32,620 nt of DNA from JAJXYN01 sp964532735. GTDB taxonomy: Bacteria; Patescibacteriota; Patescibacteriia; JAGPKW01. The notes under the pieces are model-generated. The model worked only from the letters and a program-made list of their open reading frames with translations, was not told where the DNA came from and ran no database searches. How positions within the stretch are numbered: the first letter of the stretch is position 1; each line of letters starts with the position of its first letter. Shown in pieces: positions 8,591 through 15,175 of the stretch. The stretch covers positions 1 through 32,620 of the forward strand of contig CAZHKK010000011.1 of assembly GCA_964532735.1 (NCBI GenBank), read 5' to 3'. A program made the translations under genes and the position numbers.

Positions 8591-9094
8591 TTATTGTATT
8601 TTTAATTGCATCAATACTAACTCTTTTTTTATTTTTTTATTTTTTTCTATTATATATAATATTTTTGCTATATTAAACATTTTTTGCAAGTGCTCATTTG
8701 TATATATGTAGCCTATTTTTAATTTTTCAGAAATATCTTCTATTTCTAATAATTTTATGTATGTCTGTATTTCTTTATCTTTATTAATTAATATATTGTG
8801 TATTATTTTTTTGATATTTTCTACACAAAAAATAGAAATTTGTATTAAAGAAAAAAAATAATATGAAAATAACATTTCGTCTGTTATTTTATTTATATTG
8901 GCTACTACTGTTTGTAGTGTAATAATAGATTCTTTCTCGTTTTTTTCTATAAGTTTTATAGTTGTTTTATTGGTTTTAAAAACAATTGAATCGTAATCAT
9001 ATTCTGTTTTCGTTTTATTTTTTCCTATAATAATCACAGACTCTGTTTTTTTATTTTTGTTGAATAAAAAAGTTGAAAAAGTATAGTATTTCAT
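8591..9094 (-). CDS. Array minus-strand protein, copy 1 (unknown family)
   Basis: The 167 residues show a beta-looking N-terminal half (about 1-75) and a helical C-terminal half. It is the most divergent of four minus-strand array proteins. The shared layout is a Phe/Tyr-rich helix (DEMLFSYYFFSLIQISIF) at the place where others have NTETLFLFW, and a final helix with FNIAKILY matching the LAK[ML]R segment of the others. No known motif is visible. ATG 9094 is chosen over GTG 9100 because AGGGGG ends 5 bases before the ATG, whereas the GTG would sit inside that ribosome site. Confidence 0.72.
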   Translation of the reverse strand: MKYYTFSTFLFNKNKKTESVIIIGKNKTKTEYDYDSIVFKTNKTTIKLIEKNEKESIITLQTVVANINKITDEMLFSYYFFSLIQISIFCVENIKKIIHNILINKDKEIQTYIKLLEIEDISEKLKIGYIYTNEHLQKMFNIAKILYIIEKNKKIKKELVLMQLKIQ

Positions 9095-9117
9095 TTTCAC
9101 CCCCTAATATTGTATAA

Positions 9118-9158
9118 TTTTTCATACAATAACATAAATATATTAAAAAATCAAGTTT
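9118..9158 (-). repeat. 41-base array promoter element, copy 1
   Basis: Identical over 41 bases to 10951-10991 and 39/41 to 12246-12286. On the minus strand it contains TTGATT (9154-9149), a 17-base spacer and TATTGT (9131-9126), so it is the promoter of the 8591 gene. The conservation extends beyond the promoter boxes. Confidence 0.85.
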
Positions 9159-9175
9159 AATTGTTAATTAAATAA

Positions 9176-9204
9176 TTGTTACAATTTTTATTATATTGTA
9201 TAAT
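9176..9204 (+). promoter_or_regulatory. Promoter of the 9233-9675 gene pair
   Basis: TTGTTA (9176-9181), 17 bases, then TATAAT (9199-9204). It lies back to back with the minus-strand promoter at 9126-9154, leaving about 20 bases between the two -35 boxes. Confidence 0.75.
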
Positions 9205-9273
9205 ATTTATGAATATTAACTAAAATAAATATATGGATGGGAAGATATATAATTTATTAAAAAAGATAGATGA
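9195..9273 (+). repeat. Array promoter/leader repeat, copy B
   Basis: Ungapped partner of 7615-7693 (about 73/79 identical). It covers the -10 box, the leader and the first codons of the MDGKIY-type gene. Confidence 0.8.
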
Positions 9274-9670
9274 TATAGGTGTTATAAAATTTGGACTAGA
9301 AAAGAACAATAGAATATATTTAAAAAAACTTTTATTGGATGAGGATTTTTTAAATGAAAACATTCAAAAAAATGGTGGCATTGATGTTTTTTTTAATATT
9401 TTAAATAATGTTTATCAAGATATTTTTAATGCTAAGAATGATTTAGAAAATATTAAAAAAATTTCTGACAGTCCTGAATTTAAAACTTTTATAAATCAAT
9501 ATTTTGGTAAAGAATTGGAAGATTTTGAAAAATCTAGAGAGTCTGTTGTTACTAGTTTTGTAAAAAAAGAAATTTCTGATAGAAATTTTGAAAATAAAAT
9601 AGAAGAAGTCAAGAATAGTGATCAAAATAAAATAAATGAAATTTTAAATAAATTAAAAAATAATAATTAA
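9233..9670 (+). CDS. Array protein 2a, helical, unknown function (MDGKIY family)
   Basis: A 145-residue paralogue of the 7653 product: MDGKIYNLLKKIDDIGVIKFGLEKNNRIYLKKLLLDE aligns through residue 38, after which the two drift apart. The second half is charged and helical and probably forms a coiled coil (EDFEKSRESVVTSFVKKEI). It is cytoplasmic by appearance. Only 4 bases separate it from the following gene, so translation is likely coupled. There is no Shine-Dalgarno site; the start is placed by the conserved leader. Confidence 0.75.
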   Translation: MDGKIYNLLKKIDDIGVIKFGLEKNNRIYLKKLLLDEDFLNENIQKNGGIDVFFNILNNVYQDIFNAKNDLENIKKISDSPEFKTFINQYFGKELEDFEKSRESVVTSFVKKEISDRNFENKIEEVKNSDQNKINEILNKLKNNN

Positions 9671-9674
9671 AAAT

Positions 9675-10391
9675 ATGAAAACTCCAGAACAAATTAAGGC
9701 AATTGATGCAGCCAAGGAAAAGGTGGGAATTATTTTAAAAGAATCCGATGAGGCTTTAAAAAGTAATAATATTGAAGAAATAAAAAAAGGAATGACTAAT
9801 TTGCTTAGAATATTAAAATCCAAAGTTTTTGAATCTATTCAAAACGATGAAGTTTTAGAAACGATAAAAAATAAAATTATTCAATCATTAAATGATGCTA
9901 ATGCAAAATTAAAATCCATGGATGTTTCCATGTCTGAAATTAAATCTAGAAATTTATCAAATTCATTTAATTCCAATGAATTTCCTGAATTTGCCCCAAC
10001 TGTAGAAGATGTTGAAAGATTCAATTCTATTGGTATTAGCTCTATTTCTGATATTATGGATCCAAGTGAAGAAGATGTGCTTTCTGGTTATAATGATTTA
10101 GTGTCTTTTATGCTTAAAGAAAAAAATCTTAACATAATTCCAACAGCTTTGGGAGATGATTATAATACAATGAGTGAAGCTAGTCCCGTTACTAATAAAG
10201 AAAGGTTCTATGAAAGATTGAATTCAGATGAAAAAATTAAACTTATTGTGTCTTATTTGGAAAAAAAAGATGCAGGAGCTTTAACTGGATTATCTTTTAT
10301 GTCAGAATCTAATGGCGACTTAAATAAGGCCAATGAAATAAAACAAAATATTATTTTAAAATTAAAAGGTAAGCTATCTGAAGCTGCTTAA
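9675..10391 (+). CDS. Array protein 2b, helical, unknown function
   Basis: A 238-residue acidic, helical protein, longer than its counterpart at 8079 because of a middle region (about 85-165, with NSNEFPEFAPTVEDVERF). The N-terminal 80 residues (helices with IEEIKKGMTNLLRILKSK) resemble the start of the 11131 product (IELAKGALKTFPSFAKMA) in pattern. The C-terminal 60 residues resemble the end of the 8079 product. No signal peptide, membrane helix or catalytic motif is visible, and I recognise no family. It ends at a bidirectional terminator. Confidence 0.72.
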   Translation: MKTPEQIKAIDAAKEKVGIILKESDEALKSNNIEEIKKGMTNLLRILKSKVFESIQNDEVLETIKNKIIQSLNDANAKLKSMDVSMSEIKSRNLSNSFNSNEFPEFAPTVEDVERFNSIGISSISDIMDPSEEDVLSGYNDLVSFMLKEKNLNIIPTALGDDYNTMSEASPVTNKERFYERLNSDEKIKLIVSYLEKKDAGALTGLSFMSESNGDLNKANEIKQNIILKLKGKLSEAA

Positions 10392-10401
10392 AAATAAAGT
10401 A

Positions 10402-10432
10402 ACCAGTACATAAAATATGTACTGGTCTTTTT
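10402..10432. terminator. Bidirectional terminator, array cassette 2
   Basis: Eleven-base-pair stem ACCAGTACATA (10402-10412) with TATGTACTGGT (10416-10426), a 3-base loop and a T-run. It ends at the stop of the convergent gene. Confidence 0.9.
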
Positions 10433-10914
10433 TATATCGTTTGTATTTTTATTGACTTTAGATCTTTTATTAAATTAAAATTCTTTTTGAAAGTTAACTC
10501 TTTTATAAATACATCAGTTCTTATTTTTGCGATATCAAATATATTGTTTTTATCTAAACCTTCTTCTTCTATTGTTTTTTTATATATTTCAATAATTTCA
10601 TTTTTTGTTTTTGTGTTTTTTTCTTTGCAATATATATCAAAGCAAAAATCTGCAAATATGAAGTAACTATATATGTCATATACGCTTATTTTTTCGCTAT
10701 ATATAACTAAATCGTTATGATGAATCATGGGTTCTTTTTTGATTTCTATGAAATTTTTATCTACCAATATTCTCATTTCCATACTATTTGTAGAAATACA
10801 AAAGGTATTGTTGTTTCTAATTAAAAATGATTTATAATAAAACACCTTTCTTTGTTTTATGTATAAAATATTTTTTTGTGGGTTGTGAACCTCAAGAAAG
10901 TCCAGTTCTTTCAT
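10432..10914 (-). CDS. Array minus-strand protein, copy 2 (unknown family)
   Basis: The 160 residues begin MKELDFLEVHN. The N-terminal half is beta-looking, followed by an aromatic helix VYDIYSYFIFADFCFDIYCKEK and a late helix FDIAKIRTDVF. This is the same layout as the three other minus-strand array proteins, though identity is low. An ATG at 10968 would add MLLYEKFEQ..., but it lies inside the predicted promoter spacer. The ATG at 10914 has AAAGGAG 6 bases upstream and is taken as the start. Function unknown. Confidence 0.72.
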   Translation of the reverse strand: MKELDFLEVHNPQKNILYIKQRKVFYYKSFLIRNNNTFCISTNSMEMRILVDKNFIEIKKEPMIHHNDLVIYSEKISVYDIYSYFIFADFCFDIYCKEKNTKTKNEIIEIYKKTIEEEGLDKNNIFDIAKIRTDVFIKELTFKKNFNLIKDLKSIKIQTI

Positions 10915-10950
10915 TATTAACTCCTTTATATATAATTTGTATTGTTCAAA

Positions 10951-10991
10951 TTTTTCATACAATAACATAAATATATTAAAAAATCAAGTTT
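10951..10991 (-). repeat. 41-base array promoter element, copy 2
   Basis: Identical to 9118-9158. Minus-strand TTGATT is at 10987-10982 and TATTGT at 10964-10959. The assembly gap starts one base after this element. Confidence 0.85.
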
Positions 10992-10992
10992 T

Positions 10993-11092
10993 NNNNNNNN
11001 NNNNNNNNNNNNNNNNNNNNNNNNNNNNNNNNNNNNNNNNNNNNNNNNNNNNNNNNNNNNNNNNNNNNNNNNNNNNNNNNNNNNNNNNNNNN
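10993..11092. other. Assembly gap (100 N)
   Basis: A run of exactly 100 N, the usual placeholder for a gap of unknown size. It sits in the divergent gap of the repeated array, where short-read assemblies would break. One or more genes may be missing, for example an MDGKIY-type partner for the 11131 gene. Confidence 0.99.
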
Positions 11093-11130
11093 TATAAATA
11101 TTAAATAAACTAAAAAATTAATTTAAAAAA

Positions 11131-11685
11131 ATGAATACAACATTTGGGAAATTCGATAAAGTAAGATCAGAGGCTAAAAAACAAAAAGAGGCAGCAATAG
11201 AAGCTGCCAAAAATGGTGATATAGAGTTAGCGAAAGGTGCATTAAAAACTTTTCCTTCTTTTGCTAAAATGGCATCCGAAATAATGAACAATGTTAACGA
11301 TGAATCATTAAAGGCTTTTATAGATACATTACAAAGTTATATTAAAGAAATAAGTTCTAAAATAAATGAGGCTGGAAACAAAATAGATGAAATTTCTGAT
11401 AATAATAAAATTGGTTCTGATGTTAATAATGAAACAATTCCAGAAAAACTTTCAGATTCTGTTACCGTTTTTGATGTTTACGAAGAAGTTAGAAGAGTAT
11501 TGAAAGCAAAAGGGAATGAAGATGTATTTATGTGGCATTATGGTGACTATAATAATAATGTTGCTAATCTAAAAGATCAATTATCAAGAATGGTTAAAGA
11601 AGAAGGTAATAAACCTGGTTCAGCGATAAAAAAAGTTTTAGAAGATACCGGAATATGGAATGATATTGTAAAAATAGCTTCATAA
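11131..11685 (+). CDS. Array protein 3, helical, unknown function
   Basis: A 184-residue soluble protein with an alanine/lysine-rich helical N-terminus (EAKKQKEAAIEAAKNGDIELAKGALK), a predicted hairpin of helices (SYIKEISSKINEAGNKIDEIS), a polar linker and a C-terminal domain containing FMWHYGDYNNN. The N-terminal helices resemble the opening of the 9675 product, so it probably fills the b slot of a third cassette. The 38 bases left after the assembly gap look like the array leader (TATAAATATTAAATAAACT). There is no Shine-Dalgarno site. Function unknown. Confidence 0.7.
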   Translation: MNTTFGKFDKVRSEAKKQKEAAIEAAKNGDIELAKGALKTFPSFAKMASEIMNNVNDESLKAFIDTLQSYIKEISSKINEAGNKIDEISDNNKIGSDVNNETIPEKLSDSVTVFDVYEEVRRVLKAKGNEDVFMWHYGDYNNNVANLKDQLSRMVKEEGNKPGSAIKKVLEDTGIWNDIVKIAS

Positions 11686-11698
11686 TTATAAAAAAATG

Positions 11699-11733
11699 AC
11701 CACCTACCGAATAAATCGGTAGGTGGTTTTTGT
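11699..11733. terminator. Bidirectional terminator, array cassette 3
   Basis: Twelve-base-pair perfect stem ACCACCTACCGA (11699-11710) with TCGGTAGGTGGT (11716-11727), a 5-base loop, and flanking A and T runs. Confidence 0.92.
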
Positions 11734-11741
11734 TTTTGTTG

Positions 11742-12224
11742 TCATAGTAAAACAACTTTTAAGCCTAAAAGTCTTTTTAATTCTTCTTCGTTAAGCAATT
11801 TCATTTCATAACAGCAACTTAGAAGTCTCATTTTTGCTAATTTTACTTCTTCATTCTTTTCTTCATGAATTTTAAAAACTTTAATTTCATGACCAAAGTC
11901 TTTTTTAAATAATAAAAGTAGGTCTTTTAATTTTTTTTGAGCTTCCTTATTATTTGTATTTATTAAAAAATATCTTAATTTAGCTTCATATAACCAAAAT
12001 AGAAATAATGTTTCCGTATTGATTATTAAAGATTCTTTTAAAAATCTTTTAAAGGTATCTTTTCCATTTGTTTTATAAAAATTTATTTCTAAATTTGATT
12101 CTTCCATTATCCATAAAAGATCTTTTATATAAACAACTCTTTTTGGTGTTGTTATTTTTATATCAAGACCATTTACTAGTATGCTTATAATGTTATCAAA
12201 ATTAACCTTTACTATATTAATCAT
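11742..12224 (-). CDS. Array minus-strand protein, copy 3 (unknown family)
   Basis: This 160-residue protein (MINIVKVNFDN...) is clearly paralogous to the one at 12899. Shared segments are INTETLFLFWLYEAKLRYFLINTNN versus VNTETLFLFWIYEANLRYILINKK, and KLAKMRLLSCCYEMK versus KLAKLRLISCCYLIK. A beta-looking N-terminal half is followed by a helical half. No membrane helix or known catalytic motif is seen. The start at 12224 has AAAGGAG 7 bases upstream; the earlier ATG at 12263 (MLWYEKFEQ) overlaps the promoter and is rejected. It converges on the 11131 gene and diverges from the RlpA-like gene. Confidence 0.75.
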   Translation of the reverse strand: MINIVKVNFDNIISILVNGLDIKITTPKRVVYIKDLLWIMEESNLEINFYKTNGKDTFKRFLKESLIINTETLFLFWLYEAKLRYFLINTNNKEAQKKLKDLLLLFKKDFGHEIKVFKIHEEKNEEVKLAKMRLLSCCYEMKLLNEEELKRLLGLKVVLL

Positions 12225-12245
12225 AGAATAACTCCTTTGTTCAAA

Positions 12246-12286
12246 TTTTTCATACCATAACATAAAAATATTAAAAAATCAAGTTT
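12246..12286 (-). repeat. 41-base array promoter element, copy 3
   Basis: 39 of 41 bases match the copies at 9118 and 10951. One change falls in the -10 box (TATGGT instead of TATTGT) and one in the spacer. The -35 TTGATT is at 12282-12277. It shares an additional TGTTCAAA on its left with copy 2. Confidence 0.82.
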
Positions 12287-12307
12287 ATTTTTATAATTTT
12301 ATAATTA

Positions 12308-12316
12308 TGTTATAAT
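12308..12316 (+). promoter_or_regulatory. Extended -10 promoter of the RlpA-like gene
   Basis: TGTTATAAT (TGn + TATAAT) lies 27 bases before the GTG start; no good -35 is visible. It is divergent from the array promoter element at 12246-12286. Confidence 0.55.
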
Positions 12317-12343
12317 TTTATTGTTAAAAATTAAAATAAAAAA

Positions 12344-12874
12344 GTGAACAAAAAAATTATTTTATTTATATTTTCGATATTAAGTTTGGTTTGTTTGTCT
12401 AAAGAAGTTGTTGCTTTGGAGGAAATATCTTTCCCTGATATAACTTTTATTATTAATGAAAACGGAGAATGGATTGAAAAGGGGCAATATTATAAGGAAT
12501 TAGAAAAACAAGAATTAGAAAATCAAAAAGAAAAGCTCGTTTTTAAGCAATATATACCTATGTCTAGTAAATTAGACAAAGACATTGTTTTTTTGGAAGG
12601 GTATTGTACTTATTATGCGGATAAATTTCATGGAAGGAAAACTGCTTCTGGTGAAGTATATAATAAAAATATTATTTCAGCAGCTATGAACGGTGTTAAC
12701 TTTGGAACAATAGTAAGAGTTACAAATTTAGATAATAATAAAACTATAGATGTTAAAGTAAATGATAAAATAGGTAGTAAAAAAAATATTATAGATCTTT
12801 CCCCGGTAGCTTTTAAAAAGATAGCAAATTTAAAAACTGGAAGAATAAATGTGATGTTAGAAATATTAAAATAA
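12344..12874 (+). CDS. Secreted RlpA-like double-psi beta-barrel protein
   Basis: RlpA-family proteins are secreted septal cell-wall factors, and some are lytic transglycosylases. This 176-residue protein has a signal peptide (about 1-25, KKIILFIFSILSLVCLSKEVVA) and no lipobox Cys at the cleavage site. A charged linker (45-66) is followed by the DPBB domain: YCTYYADKFHGRKTASGE (88-104), AAMNGVNFGTIVRVTNL, VKVNDKIG (138-144) and IIDLSPVAFKKI. His96 and Asp141 correspond to the two residues needed for RlpA lytic activity, though the usual NDRGP is NDKIG here. There is no SPOR domain. The start is GTG, without a Shine-Dalgarno site. It occupies a plus-strand slot of the accessory array. Confidence 0.85.
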   Translation: MNKKIILFIFSILSLVCLSKEVVALEEISFPDITFIINENGEWIEKGQYYKELEKQELENQKEKLVFKQYIPMSSKLDKDIVFLEGYCTYYADKFHGRKTASGEVYNKNIISAAMNGVNFGTIVRVTNLDNNKTIDVKVNDKIGSKKNIIDLSPVAFKKIANLKTGRINVMLEILK

Positions 12875-12881
12875 AAAAACA

Positions 12882-12908
12882 ATAACCACTTTTTGTGGTT
12901 ATTTTTTT
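12882..12908. terminator. Bidirectional terminator, array cassette 4
   Basis: Stem ATAACCAC (12882-12889) with GTGGTTAT (12895-12902), loop TTTTT, A-run before and T-run after. It overlaps the end of the convergent gene. Confidence 0.85.
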
Positions 12909-13396
12909 ATAGAATAAACAAAATTTGAGTTTAAAAATTTTTCTAAGTCATTTTCTTTTATTTTTTTTATTAAATAACAGCAACTTATTAATCTCAATTT
13001 TGCTAGTTTTAAAATTTTATTTTCTTCTTTGTTTATTTTAAATTTTTTTATTTTATCTAGAAAATTTTGTTCAAAAGTTTTGATTAGATTGTTTGTTTCT
13101 TCTATTATTTTAAAATCTTTTTTATTTATTAATATATACCTTAAATTTGCTTCGTAAATCCAAAATAAAAATAAAGTTTCTGTATTTACTACTTTTGATT
13201 TATTAATAAATTTTTTTATATTATCACTTCCTGTTGTGTTGTAAAAATTCATTGTTTTGTTGTTTTCTTTTATAAACCAAGAGGATTTTTGTGTATAAAT
13301 AGATTTATTTGGAGTTTTTATTTCTATTTTTGAATTTTTATCAATTTTTACTATTACAAAGTTATTAAAATCTATTTTAATAATATTTTTTTTCAT
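12899..13396 (-). CDS. Array minus-strand protein, copy 4 (unknown family)
   Basis: This 165-residue, very Lys/Asn/Ile-rich protein is the closest paralogue of the 11742 product (see NTETLFLFW, LRYILINK, KLAKLRLISCCY). The SCCY cysteine pair is shared by these two copies only. The start at 13396 is preceded by AGGAGG 6 bases upstream. The longer frame from 13435 begins with TTG inside the promoter and is rejected. It has its own promoter that does not carry the 41-base element. Function unknown. Confidence 0.74.
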   Translation of the reverse strand: MKKNIIKIDFNNFVIVKIDKNSKIEIKTPNKSIYTQKSSWFIKENNKTMNFYNTTGSDNIKKFINKSKVVNTETLFLFWIYEANLRYILINKKDFKIIEETNNLIKTFEQNFLDKIKKFKINKEENKILKLAKLRLISCCYLIKKIKENDLEKFLNSNFVYSIKK

Positions 13397-13423
13397 AAAA
13401 TACCTCCTTTTTTTATTTTTTTT

Positions 13424-13452
13424 AAAATAACACAAAGCCTATAAAAAGGCAA
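13424..13452 (-). promoter_or_regulatory. Promoter of array minus-strand copy 4
   Basis: On the minus strand TTGCCT (13452-13447), 17 bases, TATTTT (13429-13424). The geometry matches the other three array promoters, but the sequence between the boxes is unrelated. Confidence 0.6.
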
Positions 13453-13475
13453 TAGTTTTTAGGTTTTTAATATTA

Positions 13476-13484
13476 TGCTATAAT
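13476..13484 (+). promoter_or_regulatory. Extended -10 promoter of ftsEX
   Basis: TGCTATAAT lies 37 bases before the ftsE start, with only a weak TTTTTA 17 bases upstream of the hexamer. Confidence 0.65.
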
Positions 13485-13521
13485 ATTTTTATAGTTAAAA
13501 AAGGAAATAATAAAATATAAA

Positions 13522-14202
13522 ATGATAGAATTTAAAAATATTTCTAAAATATATAATAATTCGTTTAAGGTTTTAAAAGATATTAATTTATCTATTAATA
13601 ATGGGGAGTATGTTTGTATAATTGGTAAATCTGGTTCAGGAAAAACAACTTTAGCTAAATTAATAACGGCTGAAGAAAAACCGTCTTCTGGTATTATAAG
13701 TATAGATGGTTGGGATATTACAAAGATAAAAAAAAAGGATATTCCATCTTTAAGAAGACAAATAGCTGTTATTTTTCAAGATTTTCGTTTGTTGCCTAAA
13801 AAAACAGCAAAAGAGAATATATCTTTTGCTTGTGAAATATCTGGAGATTTTGGTTCTAAAATGAATCAAAAAATAGATCAATTACTTCAAGTTGTTGGCC
13901 TTATCGATAAAGCTAATAATTATCCATTTGAATTATCTGGTGGCGAACAACAAAGAGTTGCTATTGCTAGAGCTCTTGCTTTTAATCCTAGTATATTGAT
14001 AGCTGATGAACCTACTGGAAATCTTGATTCTATAAATGCAGAAGGAATATTAACTCTTTTGCAAGATATTAACAATATGGGGACTACGGTTATATTAATA
14101 ACTCACGACAGAGAAATAGTTAATTCTATTAATAAAAGAATTATTACAATAGAAGATGGGAGAGTTGCTAGTGATAAATCTAATGGTAAGTATTTAATAT
14201 AG
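13522..14202 (+). CDS. ftsE: Cell division ATP-binding protein FtsE
   Basis: FtsE is the ATPase half of the FtsEX complex, which senses division status inside the cell and activates peptidoglycan hydrolases outside. The 226-residue length is typical. Walker A is GKSGSGKTT (about 35-43), the Q-loop is IFQDFRLLP, the ABC signature is LSGGEQQR, Walker B is ILIADEPTGNLD, and the switch His is in LITHD. The start has no useful Shine-Dalgarno site. ftsX follows after 39 bases. The RlpA-like wall protein lies nearby upstream, beyond one minus-strand gene, but a functional link is only a guess. Confidence 0.95.
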   Translation: MIEFKNISKIYNNSFKVLKDINLSINNGEYVCIIGKSGSGKTTLAKLITAEEKPSSGIISIDGWDITKIKKKDIPSLRRQIAVIFQDFRLLPKKTAKENISFACEISGDFGSKMNQKIDQLLQVVGLIDKANNYPFELSGGEQQRVAIARALAFNPSILIADEPTGNLDSINAEGILTLLQDINNMGTTVILITHDREIVNSINKRIITIEDGRVASDKSNGKYLI

Positions 14203-14241
14203 ATAATGTGTAAGATAATTTTAATTTTTAATTATTAAAAA

Positions 14242-15159
14242 ATGTTTTTTGTTAATTTTTTAAGATTGTTAAAATATTCTATTCAAGGGTTTTTTAGAAA
14301 TTTTTGGCTATCTTTTGTTTGTATTACTACTATAGTTTTGGCTTTTGTTTTAATTAATATTTTGAGTGGTATTGGAATAGTTTCAAATGATGTTATTAAT
14401 TCTGTAAAAAATAAAATTGATGTTAGTATTTATATAAAAAACAGTGCAACAGAAGATCAAATAACTGCTATAAAAAATGAAATTTCTGGTCTTAGAGGTG
14501 TAAAAAGCATTACTTATATATCAAAACAAGAAGCTTTGGAAAATTTTAAAAAAAAGCATAATAAAAATTCTTTATTATTAAGTTCTTTAAATGAACTAGA
14601 TACAAATCCTATAGGTTCAACTCTTATTATTAAAGCTAATTCTCCTGATAATTATTCTTTCATATTAGAATACATTTCTAGTTTTCAATATTCGGATTTA
14701 ATTGAAGATACTAATTATACTGACAACAAAGTTATTATTGAAAAAATAAATGGTTTTAATATTACTATTTCAAAAGGCGTTTTGTTTATAGGTTTATTTT
14801 TTGGTTTTATATCGGCAATAACTATTTTGAATACTTTAAGGATAACTATATATTCAAGAAGAAGAGAGATAGAGATTATGAGATTTTTAGGGGCTAGTTG
14901 GTCTTTTGTCAAAGTTCCTTTTATTTTAGAAGCTGTGTTTTATTTAATAATAGGCTGGATTTTTTCTATTGTTTTGTATTATTCTTTATTATTGTTTATT
15001 GCGCCATATTCAAGTATTTTCTTTTCTTTTTATCAATCTGATATTGTTGGGTTAATAATGTCCAACTCTATTAATACTATAATTGTTCAATTTTTAATTG
15101 GTTTATTAATAACTATATTTTCTAGTGTTATTAGTATTCGCAAATATGCTAAAGTTTAG
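14242..15159 (+). CDS. ftsX: Cell division protein FtsX
   Basis: FtsX is the membrane half of FtsEX, relaying ATP hydrolysis to periplasmic or surface wall hydrolases. The 305 residues show the expected four helices: one near 20-45, an extracellular domain of about 120 residues (VDVSIYIKNSATEDQITAIKNEI, SKQEALENFKKKH, LPVSL-like region replaced by ELDTNPIGSTLII), then three helices from about 178 to the end. The C-terminal FtsX/MacB core contains LNTLRITIYSRRREIEIMRFLGAS, the coupling segment to FtsE. It is co-transcribed with ftsE. Confidence 0.95.
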   Translation: MFFVNFLRLLKYSIQGFFRNFWLSFVCITTIVLAFVLINILSGIGIVSNDVINSVKNKIDVSIYIKNSATEDQITAIKNEISGLRGVKSITYISKQEALENFKKKHNKNSLLLSSLNELDTNPIGSTLIIKANSPDNYSFILEYISSFQYSDLIEDTNYTDNKVIIEKINGFNITISKGVLFIGLFFGFISAITILNTLRITIYSRRREIEIMRFLGASWSFVKVPFILEAVFYLIIGWIFSIVLYYSLLLFIAPYSSIFFSFYQSDIVGLIMSNSINTIIVQFLIGLLITIFSSVISIRKYAKV

Positions 15160-15175
15160 ATTTTTATAATTTATT

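Noticed and set aside
7653..10391. Plus-strand array genes as ESX/WXG-type or Sec-secreted effectors
   Set aside because: No WXG motif, signal peptide or secretion gene is present nearby. Small helical shape alone is not evidence.
10915..10968. Upstream ATG giving an MLLYEKFEQ start (and MLWYEKFEQ at 12263), which looks like a conserved N-terminus
   Set aside because: The similarity comes from the repeated promoter DNA. These ATGs overlap the spacer between -35 and -10, and a strong Shine-Dalgarno site precedes the downstream ATG in each case.
7466..13500. The array as an integron, CRISPR or insertion sequence
   Set aside because: There is no integrase, transposase or terminal inverted repeat, no short regularly spaced repeats, and no attC-like sites. 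The repeats are promoter/leader segments in divergent gaps.
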